Source: Ophiostoma sp. CBS 140.51 (Eukaryota; Ascomycota; Sordariomycetes; Ophiostomatales; Ophiostomataceae). Taken from it: a stretch of DNA of 46,066 nt. Location: contig JANSLP010000262.1 of assembly GCA_029298735.1 (NCBI GenBank), positions 1-46,066 of the forward strand, written 5' to 3'. The notes below the pieces were generated by a model. The model searched no databases. It worked only from the letters and a program-made list of their open reading frames with translations, and was not told the origin of the DNA. Shown here piece after piece: positions 10,619 to 21,498 of the stretch; positions within the stretch are counted from its first letter, which is position 1, and every line of letters begins with the position of its first letter. The translations under genes were made by a program, and so were the position numbers.

Positions 10619-12188
10619 TGTGAGGGGGGTGTGATGTGATGTTGAGGAGGTGTTGATGGCGATGTTGTTACGACATGAAGTGAATGGTCGAGATGTGTGA
10701 AAGTAAACAATGTGACCTGGTGATGTTGTCGCGTAGGAAAAGTCGGTACCGCTGCGCGGTGAATGGTTATCGTATGCGACGTAGGTGAAGGGAAATTGAT
10801 GCAAATGCGAATGAGTCCTTCGATGTCGGTATGGGCATCAATTAAATGACAACAAGTGTCTGTCGCGATGCGAAAGAAGTTGATAGCTTGGATGCGAACA
10901 AGGGGTCGCCGTCGCTTTCTGTCGCCTTTGTGTCGGTTTTCTTTGTTGTCGAGTTTCCCGCAAGCGGCAAGGTATTGGTAGACAAAGGGAGAGCCGTGAA
11001 CGGGACGCAGAAACCGGCAAAACAAAACAAAAATAAACTGTTGGGGTCAAAGGGCGAAACCAACAGACCACGGTTAAGAAGACGATGAAAGAAAAGAGAA
11101 AAGAAAACAGGACAATGGAAGGTCAGCAGCCTGCTGCCATTCTTTTGATGGACTTCTTTGCTTTGCACGCGCACAATCGACGAGAGGCCTCGATGTTTCG
11201 ATGCACAAGACAGAGAGAGAAAAAAAGAGTTCGTGATGTGTTGTGTGATGCGCCGGGGGTGGTTGGGGCCGATGAACCGGGGTAAGGTCGGTGAAGCTTC
11301 TTTTCTTTTTTGCTGGCTTTTTTTTCTGTTTATTTTATTTCCATTATTTTCCCCGGGTGCAGCCCAGAAGGCTGGGATTACTTGGTCAACGCGTCGCTGC
11401 AGCAAAGGGAAGCAATGGCGCGTCCGTGCTTTCCTTGCCATTATTGCCATGGGTGTGTTGAGAGAGAGTGAGAACACTGCTAGGCCGGATACGGTCGACC
11501 CCACGTTTTGGTGCTTGCCCCGCTGGAGAACAAACATTTCCAGGCAGGAGCGATGCGCTGCGCTGGGCCAAAACATTCAAGACGATGCATCGTTCCTTCT
11601 TTCATCTGGACAGACAAATTTGCCCGCGGACAATTTAAATATTTCGATGTGAGGAAGTCGCGGCCGTGAATTACCCCGAGTGAGCGAACTGAGCTTGGCC
11701 CGCATGAAGCCGCCCCGTTATAACGATACCCCATGTGTTCCCTAACAACTTTCGCGGCGGCCCCGATGTTCCCCGTGGGACGTCCACATTTTTGCGCCCT
11801 TAAACAATTGCGAGCGGGCAAAAGGTGCACAATGACGTGAGGGGAGCTGTTCACAAATACGAATAGTAAGAGAGCGGTGACAGGTGTGGGACAAGCTAAC
11901 GTTACTTATTTTGCTCTATTACTGCGAGAATTTCTGAACGGCGTGGCCGTTTCTGTTGCGACTGGCGCTTGTAACAAAGCGGGCATGACAATTTACACGG
12001 AACCCCCGCAGCAGCTCTTTCCCTCTCTATTACTTTGCGCCCGTTTCGCCCCTTCCTTTTATATCTTAACGTCTTGTTCTGCCTCTTTTTTCTCTCCTGA
12101 CTTTTGTGAAGCTGAAATCCACGATTTCAAACAAACCAATTCACTCTTTATACCCCCAATACCCTCCTCACAATACACATCTGTAACC
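10619..12188. other. Divergent intergenic region SUN / epimerase
   Basis: This 1.57 kb region holds both promoters. Pyrimidine-rich stretches occur around 11300-11350 and 12010-12110, the latter leading into the epimerase start. Open frames on both strands here lack any domain signature. No other feature is supported. Confidence 0.5.
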
Positions 12189-13462
12189 ATGGTCGTCGGA
12201 ACGGTGCTGGTGACTGGGTAAGCCAAGCCCCTTTAGCCCCTCCAAGCAGATCACAGAGCTCTCCAACAGCTCCCCACCAAAAGGAACAGGGCAACAACGA
12301 ATGAAGCGCATTGGATTTTACAGGAGACGCAAGAACCGATTTACTGACCTTTACGTCTCTCCTCAGTGGCACCGGCTACATTGGCTCGTTCACCTCGCTC
12401 ACGCTCCTCCAAAACGACTACGATGTCGTCATCGTCGACAACCTCTACAACTCGTCCGAGGTCGCCCTCGACCGCATTGAGCTGATTAGCGGCCGTCGCC
12501 CGGCTTTCCACAAGGCCGACGTGACGGACGAGGCAGCTCTGGATGCTGTCTTCAAGGCGCACCCGGCTATTGACAGCGTGATCCACTTTGCCGCCCTGAA
12601 AGCCGTGGGCGAGTCCGGCGAGATCCCCGTCGAGTACTACCGCGTCAATGTCGGCGGCAGCATTACGCTGCTACGTGTCATGGAGCGCCACGGCGTGTCC
12701 AACATTGTCTTTTCGTCGTCCGCCACGGTGTACGGCGACGCCACGCGGTTCCCCAACATGATCCCGATCCCCGAGACGTGCCCGACCGGCGCCACCAACA
12801 CTTATGGTCGCACCAAGTCCATGATTGAGGACGTCATTACGGACCAGGTCAATGCGCAGCGCAACAACGCCAAGAAGGCTGGCAAGCCCAAGGAGGAAGA
12901 AGAAAAGTGGAACGGCGCGCTGCTGCGCTACTTCAACCCGGCCGGTGCACACCCGACGGGCCTGATGGGCGAGGACCCGCAGGGCGTGCCATACAACCTG
13001 CTGCCGCTGCTGGGCAAGGTGGCAACGGGCGACCGCGACAAGCTGCTGGTGTTTGGTGACGACTATGCCTCGCGGGACGGCACGGCGATCCGCGACTACA
13101 TTCACATTCTGGACTTGGCGCGCGGCCACCTGGCGGCGCTCAAGTATCTGAAAGAGGAGAAGCCCGGCTTGAAGACGTGGAACCTTGGCTCGGGCCGCGG
13201 CAGCACCGTGTTTGAGATTATCAAGGCGTTCAACACATCGGTGGGTCGGGAGCTGCCGTACGAGGTGGTGCCGCGGCGGGCGGGCGACGTGCTGGACCTG
13301 ACGGCGAACCCGGCACTCGCCAACAAGGAGTTGAACTGGAAGACGGAGCTGACAATGGAGGATGCGTGCAACGACCTGTGGCGGTGGGTTGAGAACAACC
13401 CCAAGGGCTACCGGCAAGATCCTCCCGCGAAGCTGCTTGAGGCCTTGAAGAAGAACAACTAG
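12189..13462 (+). CDS. UDP-glucose 4-epimerase (Gal10-type, 2 exons)
   Basis: This enzyme interconverts UDP-glucose and UDP-galactose with tightly bound NAD, in the cytosol, in the Leloir pathway and for galactose-containing glycans. Exon 1 is 12189-12217 (29 nt). The intron is 12218-12366 (149 nt, GTAAGC donor, CTCAG acceptor). Exon 2 is 12367-13462, and the product is 374 aa. The splice junction rebuilds the NAD-binding glycine motif TGGTGYIGS (residues 9-17), which supports the tiny first exon. SSSAT (126-130) and YGRTK (Tyr156, Lys160) form the SDR catalytic set. RYFNPAGAHPTG and GTAIRDYIHILDLARGH are classic GalE motifs. No mutarotase domain follows, unlike S. cerevisiae Gal10, as is usual in filamentous fungi. 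Confidence 0.94.
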
Positions 13463-14604
13463 GGGATTGACGAGGAGTGTTCAAGTTTGTTTTGTCCGAA
13501 GAAAAGGTAGAAGATGGGAGGCCTCGTGGAGGTAACCCAGGTCATGCATTCATCATAATCAGCCAAGGATATTAGAGACGGCACATCATTGCATTATCAT
13601 GTAGTAGAGAAGACGGAAAAGAAGACATCAGCAGCTGATTTGTAATGTCAACAGCATAGTTTCAACAAAGGATTCAACGACGCACATAATCACAAGATGG
13701 GTGTCAATGTAACGCCATCTGGGCACATTTCCACTTCCTTCACAGCCAGGCCTAGGCCATGGATGCCTAGAACTCGAACAGTCACGATATTGATTGTCGT
13801 GAACGAGTTGCCGTGATGCATTGTTTTGAACAAATCAAAAGAGGTGCGGCTGAGACACACACAATCAACCTGGCAGGGCAGTCTTTTCAATTGTCCGTCA
13901 ATGCAACAAGGCTGACCGACGCCACAAGCAGTTGTGCCTTGTAAAGTGAGGGGAAGCAGATGGTTTCTATTGTCCGTCAATATGGCTCAACGTATCAACG
14001 TCCTTCCTCTTACGTCCTAAGTTTATTCCGACTAGTATCGCACCATTTCAAAATATCGGACAATGTTCAAGCCATGTCCAAACAACTTGGCGATTGATGG
14101 TGCTGTCGCCACGGGCGGCCTGCACGTCCCGTGTTGATTTTGTGTTGTTTCTAGAGTCTTGAAGGAACATTTAGGTGCATATTGTGATCGGTTTTCGCCG
14201 GCGTCGGCCTAACGTTGCAAGTGTACGGGGTCTAAATGGCCTAGCCGTCGCTATCTCTCTCCAAGTTGAGGAGGGGGCTTTGCTAGCTCGATGCTATTAA
14301 TCGCAGCTTGGCTCTGGTTTGGTCTCGCTTGCCCACTTGTTAACCACATGTTTGGACTACCACTCCAAGGACTTATCATTCCCCTTTGGGCATTCGGTGC
14401 CGAGCTGCAGGAGGTAGTATTTAAATAAATAAAGACGTCGATCCCCGGTGACTCTTGACGGTTTGTCAACTCGAGTTGGAGAAGACACAATATTTACAAC
14501 TTACAACCACGAGAAAAGAAAACATCAAATCAACTTACCAGCCATATGCTCTCTTGAATAACTCAAACGCTCCATCACTCCACATCCTCCCGTCCACTTA
14601 CAAA
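13463..14604. other. Intergenic spacer epimerase / amino-acid oxidase
   Basis: This 1.1 kb spacer holds the epimerase 3' end and the oxidase promoter. The duplicated short motif TTGTCCGTCAAT occurs at about 13890 and 13970. A minus-strand open frame at 13690-13980 has no recognisable features and is not called. Confidence 0.5.
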
Positions 14605-15885
14605 ATGCCGAACATTGTTGTTATCGGGTACGTCTACAATTACAGCACAATATTTACAAGACCCCCACTAACATTGACAGCGCCGGCGTCGCGGGCTTGA
14701 CGTCCGCTTTGCTGCTTGCTCGCGATCCCAAAAACAAGGTCACGATTGTGGCACGCCACATGCCCGGCGACTACGACATTGAATACACTTCGCCATGGGC
14801 TGGTGCTAATGTTTTGCCGTACGTCTCCCTCAAGAAGATGGAAAATAATGCCACTCTCTAACACTTCTAGGATGAGCGACGCTCCCGGAAGCCAGTGGGA
14901 GAAGGAGACGTGGCCCGAGCTGCGGCGGCTGGCGGCTGAAGTGCCCGAGGCCGGTATTCACTTCCAAAAGGCCTTGGTCCTGCGGCGCCCGAAGAAAGCA
15001 CCCGTGGCCGACAGCGCAGCAAAGGCGCCTGTGCTGTCGGATGCGCTGTTTGACGAAGACCCGTGGTACAAGACGCTCATGGACGACTATCGCGATCTGC
15101 CGGCGGAGGACGTACTTCCTGGCTACGCCTCGGCGTCCGACTTTACTTCCGTCTGCATCAACACGGCACTGTACTTGCCATGGCTTGTCAGCCAGTGCCG
15201 CAAGCACGGCGTTATCCTGCGGCGGGCTGCTCTCAAGCACATTTCCGAGGCGGCATCCTACGCAGCCCTAGAAGTCCAAAAGGACGGCACCACCGCCAAG
15301 GTCGAGGGTCTCGATCACTCTGAGACGATTGTTGTTAACTGCTCCGGCCTTCTGGCATGCCGTTTGGGCGGCGTCATGGACTCGGCGGTGCAGCCCGCCC
15401 GTGGCCAAATCGTTGTCATTCGCGACGAGCTCAGCCCGATGCTGGCGAGCGAGAGCGTGGTTGGCGAATACGGGTCACTGCCCAACATGGAGATCATTTA
15501 CAACATGACGCGTGCAGCCGGTGGTGGCACTGTTGTCGGTGGCACATACCAGATTGGCAACTGGGAGAGCCAGCCCGATCCGAACACGGCGCTGCGGCTG
15601 CTCACTCGTATTGCGGCGGAGCACCCGACGCTGGTGGCGGCGGGCAAGACGGCGGCTGATTTGAGCGTGATTCGGCACGGCGTCGGTCTGCGGCCGTACC
15701 GGACAGGTGGTGTTAGACTCGAGTCGGAGCAGTTTGATCTGCCGAAGAGTGACGGAGAAGGTAAATTCTGGGTTGTGCACAACTACGGCCATGCAGGCTG
15801 GGGCTACCAGGGCTCGTATGGCTGTTCGAAGCGGGTTCTCGAGCTGGTCCGCGTGATTGTCGCAGGGAAGGCGGGTGTTGCGTGA
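14605..15885 (+). CDS. D-amino-acid oxidase family FAD enzyme (3 exons)
   Basis: This is an FAD-dependent oxidase of the DAO fold that oxidises D-amino acids (or D-aspartate) to 2-oxo acids, ammonia and H2O2. Exons are 14605-14627, 14681-14818 and 14871-15885. The introns of 53 and 52 nt both have CTAAC branch sites. The product is 391 aa, usual for the family. The first splice restores the dinucleotide motif VIGAGVAGLTSA (residues 6-17). YTSPWAGAN, the junction residue Pro-Met, ARGQIVVIRDE, GGTYQIGNWE and HGVGLRPYRTGGVRLE follow. Arg328 in GLRPYR is expected to bind the substrate carboxylate. HNYGHAGWGYQGSYGCS near the end binds FAD. The protein ends in KAGVA, not the usual peroxisomal SKL-type signal, so its location is uncertain. 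Confidence 0.9.
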
Positions 15886-16318
15886 GGGAAGGGGGCACTC
15901 ATTATTGGCGAGAAAAAGTGGCGGATTGGTATTGGATACATAAATTTCAAGATTTGGTCAGATAATAATTAGTCTCATATTATTCGGACGAAATGTATCA
16001 GTCGCTCCTGCCGTTTTTGGTGCTTCCAGAAGCTCGGTCTGCCTTCCTTATGAACTTGGGCTGATGTCGTGGCCACTACTCCCGGTGTTAGCCAGGGGCG
16101 CGCCCCACTAAAAATGTTCCAACGGGAAGGTAACGCGACTTTCTCTGCCCGAGACAAGCTTCCCCTTGACTTTTCTTCTTTCAACATCGACCGAGCTTCG
16201 ACCACGAGCTGTGCAGCTACGCCAACACCCGCGACAATCCGACGAGTCGACGTTCACCAATTCCGAAATCTATCCAACGACACACCGTCAAGCCTTCCTC
16301 AGTCCTACTACCTCCACC
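15886..16318. other. Intergenic spacer, ALG3 promoter
   Basis: This is a spacer of about 430 bp with the oxidase 3' end and the ALG3 upstream region. The frame before the ALG3 ATG is open but compositionally unlike the protein, so it is read as leader. Confidence 0.5.
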
Positions 16319-17715
16319 ATGGCACCTCCGACGAAGCCCCCGAAGGCTTCGCCTCCCTCGAACTCCTCTCCTCCCCTCTACGTCCAAGTCGCCCAGTTCG
16401 TCTTTGACGTCCTCACTGGCCGCAGTGCCCTTTCAACCCTCGTCCCGTTTGCTCTCTTCGCCCTCGACGCCCTTCTTTGTGTCGGTGTCATCTGGAAGGT
16501 CCCCTACACGGAAATCGACTGGGTCGCGTACATGGAGCAGATTGGCCAGTTCGTGGCCGGCGAGCGCGACTACACACAAATTGCCGGCGGTACGGGACCG
16601 CTGGTGTACCCGGCAGCACACGTGTGGGTGTACACGGGGCTGTACTATGTGACGGACGAGGGCCAGAACATTTTGCTGGCACAGCAAATCTTTGCGGGCA
16701 TTTATCTCGTGGCTCTGGCTCTGGCCATGGGTTGCTATTGGGCAGCGAAGGTGTGTTCTTTTGACTCTGCTTTGATTGATCCTATCTAACTTGCGTGTAG
16801 ACCCCACCGTATGTCCTTCCCCTCCTCATCTTGTCGAAACGCCTCCACAGCATCTACATGCTCCGGTGCTTCAACGACGGCATTGCTGCGCTCTGCCTGT
16901 GGGCTGCCCTCTTCTTCTTTCAAAGGCGGTACTGGTCGCTCGGTCTGCTGGCGTACGCCTGGGGCCTGGGCACCAAGATGAGTCTATTGCTGAGCCTGCC
17001 CGCTGTCGGGATTGTACTGCTGTACGGTCGTGGTTTCCGGGGCGCGCTGCGTCTCGCCATCATTTTGCTGCAGGTCCAGTTTGCCATCGCCATTCCCTTT
17101 TTGTTGGAGAATCCAAAGGGCTATCTGGGCCGTGCTTTCGAGCTGTCGCGCCAGTTCTTCTTCAAGTGGACGGTCAACTGGCGGTTTGTCGGCGAGGAGA
17201 TCTTCCTTAGCAAGCCATTTGCACTCTGTCTTCTGGGCATCCACGCCGCCCTTCTCGTCCTGTTTGCTACGACGCGCTGGCTGCGGCCGGCCGGTGTTAT
17301 GTCGGTCTCGTCGCTCGTCTCGTTTATTACGTCCTTTGTCGGTTTCTCGTCGCCATTCTCCGAGGCTGAAGAAACCCAGCTGTCCGCCCGTGCCGCCTCG
17401 CCTCGTTTTATTCTGACGACCGTCTTGACCGCCAACCTCGTCGGCCTCTTGACCGCCCGCTCGCTGCACTACCAGTTTTACGCCTACCTCGCCTGGACGA
17501 CGCCGTACCTACTGTGGCGCAGCGGCGCACACCCGGTCGTGCAGTACGGACTGTGGCTCGCGCAGGAGTGGGCGTGGAACGTGTTTCCCAGCACTCCTGC
17601 CAGCTCGGGTGTTGTGGTGGCCGTGATGGCCGTGACGGTCGGTCTCGTGTGGTGGGGGGCCACGGAAGAGTACCCGGTGGTTGTCAGCACGGAAGAGGAG
17701 AAGAAGAAGGCGTGA
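16319..17715 (+). CDS. ALG3: ALG3 dolichyl-P-Man alpha-1,3-mannosyltransferase (2 exons)
   Basis: Alg3 is a multi-pass ER membrane enzyme. It adds the first lumenal mannose, from dolichyl-phosphate-mannose, to Man5GlcNAc2-PP-dolichol in the N-glycan precursor pathway. The start is ATG 16319 in the context CCACCATGG. Exon 1 is 16319-16750. The intron is 16751-16800 (50 nt, branch CTAAC, acceptor TGTAG), and exon 2 is 16801-17715, giving 448 aa. Family blocks are YTEIDWVAYMEQI, GERDYTQIAGGTGPLVYPA, the junction AAK-TPPY, RLHSIYMLRCFNDG, GLGTKMSLLL, FLLENPKGYLGRAFELSRQF, FKWTVNWRFV and SLHYQFYAYLAWTTPYLLW. A Lys-rich tail (EEKKKA) could act as an ER-retrieval signal. It converges on the next gene with only 58 bp between stops. 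Confidence 0.95.
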
Positions 17716-17773
17716 GCTGTGTACTATCGTTGTCGAAATGTATTTTTGTTGTTTGACCACCTCGCTGCTCACT

Positions 17774-18469
17774 CTACTCTGAATCGCTGTCGCTTGGTGG
17801 GAGCTGCCCGACAATCGAGTTGTCTGCCTTGGGTTTGACAGCCGCGGCTGGCGGTGGGTACGGCCAGTAGTCCGTCTGGGCCCACTCCTCGGGGTTGCGC
17901 ACCACATTGACAATTGTGCCCACGACGCGACTGCCTTTTGTCAAGCTTTCGGGCGCCTTGGCCAGGTCGACGAGCACAACGCTGTGCCGAGCGACCCGGA
18001 CCGTGTTGTGGAACGCCGAGTGCAGGTCGACCAGCACGCGGTTCTTTTTCGCTTCCTTCGGTACAGAGTCCTCTTCTGTCTTCTCCGCAGGGGTGCGGAC
18101 ACCTCCGTTGCAGGTCTTGCCGCCGCGGTCGAGACAGCTGCCGTTGCACCGCCCAACACCACCGCAGCTAACACGGCCCATGCCGCTGAAGACGGCGCCG
18201 CCGCGAGCGGGTTTACCACCCTTGCCTCCCCTGGCAGGCTTTCCTCCCTTGCCCCCCTTTGTTGCTGGCTTCTCTTTTGTCCGCTCAGTACCGTCAGTTG
18301 CGCCACTTTTCAAAGCAAGAGCGGCACTGCTGTCGGGCAGAATGACAGTGTAACGGCCGTTGCCCTCGGCCATGAAAACACGGGCAAGTGACTGGGTGGC
18401 GGTCAGCGAGGCCGGCGGCGTCGTGCCGTTGACGTCTACCTCGGGCTCAAATGTAGCGTCGGAGGACAT
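17774..18469 (-). CDS. EIF1AD-like S1/OB-fold protein with Gly/Cys-rich insert
   Basis: This 231-aa single-exon gene resembles EIF1AD, a nuclear eIF1A-related S1-like protein linked to 40S maturation. The alignable parts are ARVFMAEGNGRYTVILPDSS (about residues 29-48), then RVLVDLHSAFHNTVRVARH and SVVLVDLA, and KGSRVVGTIVNVVRN ending in DYWPYPP, matching the order of strands in the OB fold. The tail is acidic (DSDSE). Between the first and second blocks lies an insert of about 70 residues. It has a repeated GGKGGKPARGG module and a Cys-rich part (SCGGVGRCNGSC, then KTCNGG). I see no branch site that would make it an intron. The family call rests on pattern memory, and a profile search would settle it. 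Confidence 0.6.
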   Translation of the reverse strand: MSSDATFEPEVDVNGTTPPASLTATQSLARVFMAEGNGRYTVILPDSSAALALKSGATDGTERTKEKPATKGGKGGKPARGGKGGKPARGGAVFSGMGRVSCGGVGRCNGSCLDRGGKTCNGGVRTPAEKTEEDSVPKEAKKNRVLVDLHSAFHNTVRVARHSVVLVDLAKAPESLTKGSRVVGTIVNVVRNPEEWAQTDYWPYPPPAAAVKPKADNSIVGQLPPSDSDSE

Positions 18470-21400
18470 TGTGGTGGTGTGTGGGATGTTGTGGAGTTTA
18501 TTTGGGTGAAGCTGCTATACCTTGCTGGACTGTTGATGTTGATGAATCTATTTTTTTGCACACAAAAACTGAAAATATATGGTTATATGCACGGCAAAAT
18601 CCACGCCTGTCCTAGTGTGGGATATTGTTCCAATAGTGCAGTTTTCTGCCAATTATTTTCTGGCGGTGTGCCATTGCTTGCTGAAAAAGGTACAAAATAC
18701 AGGCCCTGAAAAGGGACCCACTCTTTTTATGTCATGCACGGGCCACTCCCGAGAACTAGCAGGAGCTCCCCTCGCTCTTTCCTCCCCCTCGGTCTGTCTC
18801 GGGCTGTCAACATCTCGACCCTGAATGGACCGTAAATACCTTCAAGCTTGCTTCTTCGAGAGCTGATGTATTGGGATACCCTTTCTCCCCTTCTCCCCGT
18901 TATCCATCTCCCCCGGGTGGCAACACTACGATGCATTCCGAGACGCCTCATTTTCCATCTGGAAGTCAGCCGGTAGATGCTCGGAAGTTGTCTAATAATA
19001 GCCTCTCGCTCGACATCCACAATTGTTCCGATATCTTTCGCGGAGTGTTGGTTTACAGACAAAAAGAGCAGATTGGACCAATTTATCAAGGGATGTCGTT
19101 GTCACAGCATGGCTGTCCAGCTTCCCCTCATTCTGTGACTCTACGGGGAAGATGTATCATCAATCTGAAAGAGGAGACGAGACAGCAGATGAAAGGACAG
19201 TTCAGACTTCAGACCGACACCGGGAAAGAATTTTGAGGTCAGCCGAACATGAAATTTTTACAATCGTATCGTTTATTGAACAAGCACAGCTGATAGTCCT
19301 TGACGAGAGGGGTAACGAGTCAAAAGATATCGTATTTGTCAACCAGAGGGCCGTGCAAGAAAGGGGAATCTGTTTGTCAGAGAAATGAAGAGGTGTGAGA
19401 ACAGGAAAACATAGAAGAAGGGGGAGTGAAAGTTCACGATGTATGGTTCGGAATGGTCAGGTCGGAGCACAGAATTCCATTCATGTGGCTGGCCAGGCAA
19501 AGAAAAGATGGCGGAGGGAAGGCAAGTTAGGGGTAAAAGAGGAGGAAGGCCGTTCTAGCGAACTTCTACCGAGATTTTGCCTGCCATCAGCAGGGGTTGC
19601 CTCGAACAGGAAAGATCGTGAGACAGGCAGGCGAAGAAAAAAGAGAAAAAGACAAGAGGAAGAGCGAGAGCTGAAGGCGGAAAAATGTGACGGAGTGGAT
19701 GAGAGGTGTGTGTGGAGCGGTTTCGCCCGAATGGGAAAGTCCGCACCACTTGGCCCTACACATGGCACTTACACCAGCAAAGGCGACGACGAGCTAAGCC
19801 TTTTTTTTCTGTTCCATTTTTCTGCCACCTCTTTTCAGTTCTCGCACTTTTTTCTGTCTTCTCATCTCTACCTACCTCCCCATCTCGTCTCCCTGACCAT
19901 GATAAGAGGAAAACTTTGTGCCCATGAAATAGGAATGGCTGACAGGAAAAGGACCGACATGAGGTGACCACCAGGCGGTTTTTGTAGCCTTCAATCATCA
20001 CAAGAGACTCCTCCTTCAGAGCTGTCCTTTGACCGTGCACAATCAGCAACCACTGGTGATCTTCTTTACGAGAATGTATCTGTATCCCTTGTTGCAACTG
20101 CCGTGCTCTTTGATTCGTCGTTTCTCGTCACATTCTTATCAGACATGATGCAAAGCATGATGCAAGCAACCAGTCGTAACTACCACTCCTAAGTACACAC
20201 GCCCCCTCCCCTGGAAATGGCCCACCGGCGCTTGCGTCCGGGCCATGGGGCCAAGACAGACTGTTGTCTTGACGGGGCCTAGAACGATAAAACGATAAAA
20301 AAAGACGGCGCTAGACGGTCGAGAAGCACAAAAAGAAAAAGAGAAGGTCTGCAAAGGGAAAGTAAGAAGTAAAGACAGAAAAAAAACAGAACAAGACAGG
20401 CGGACCGTCTACTCGTGGAAAAGAACGTGTGGACCCAAGCTACCTCTCTTTCTATCGGAGCCGTTGATCGTCAGCGACGACCCTCGCCACGGGCCAGAAG
20501 AAAAGATTGCAGAGGAAGAACACATGAAAGGTGAAAGCGAAACCAGCAAAGAAAATAAAGATATGGAAAAAGAAAACAGAGTCCACAGTCTCCCGTCCCC
20601 CGTGTGAGTAACCGCTTTGCCATGTCCACTCTTGTCTGTCCTGCCCACTTTTACCTGCCCGTTACCTGTCCTTACCTGTCTGTGTCCCTCTGATGCCCGC
20701 TGTTTGTCGGAGTTTGGGTGTTTCTGTCGGAGTTTGAATTCCTTAAGGACGATGCACGCTTCTGCCATGTGAACAAAAGGGACGATAACCCCAGTCTGAT
20801 AATAATGCTACGGGGGTGTGAGAAAGGCCGAACGCTACCCAACTAGACAAATGGATCGTGAACGTGGGTAAGGGGCGTGAAAGCACTACCAAAAGGGTGG
20901 TGTCTAGATGGTTAGGTCGTAGTCGTTGACGTGGGAGGTGTGGACCTGACAAATCCACTTTGAAAAGAAAAAAGAAAGACGAAGGAGTAGGAAAAGACGA
21001 GTCGGTAAAGAGTTTGCCATCTTATTTTTGGTTTCTATTCGCACTTATTTTCTTTAATAATACTATTGTTTGGTATTCTCTCTCTCCACGCCGTCATTCT
21101 TTCACTCCGCTTCTCCATTCTACTTCGAATCAAGCCCCTTCGACATCGTGAAAACAACTCCGACGCGATTTTGTTCGGATAAACCAGTATAACAGCCACG
21201 GGACCACAGCAGCCAAGACTACGATCACGACAGCTGGACACATTCACATCAAAGCGGAGAGGACACCGCTTTGCCCTTGTGCCCTGAGCACCGCATCCTC
21301 CTCCTATATCGCATACCCCGTCTACGCGTCCTGTATCGGAAGGACATGGATATTGGGGCATAGACGGCTCCGTTCTCACGCTCTTCACCTCATTTCTCAT

Positions 21401-21498
21401 CCAGTTTCTCATCCTACTTCATCAAACTACACCTAATTTCACCTTAATTTTACACCATCTCATCAATCTCGCCGACGACCGTCGCCTATAAGTTCAAG
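18470..21498. other. 3 kb spacer without a recognisable gene
   Basis: No open frame here shows a known domain or clear codon structure. The longest, at 19395-19967 (+), is a low-complexity Arg/Glu/Lys-rich reading and is rejected as a gene. Two CT-rich, leader-like segments stand out: about 19797-19900, ending in CTGACCATGATAAGA and a very short ORF, and about 21050-21498 in front of the MFS start. Short direct repeats occur, such as GTCGGAGTTTG twice near 20706-20737 and several ACCTGYC units near 20652-20680. A long 5' UTR or a non-coding transcript is possible. Confidence 0.5.

Noticed and set aside
19395..19967. 190-codon open frame on the plus strand
   Set aside because: The reading is low-complexity Arg/Glu/Lys-rich sequence with a CT-tract-encoded Phe/Ser/Leu tail. 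There is no domain, and it overlaps what looks like a leader region.
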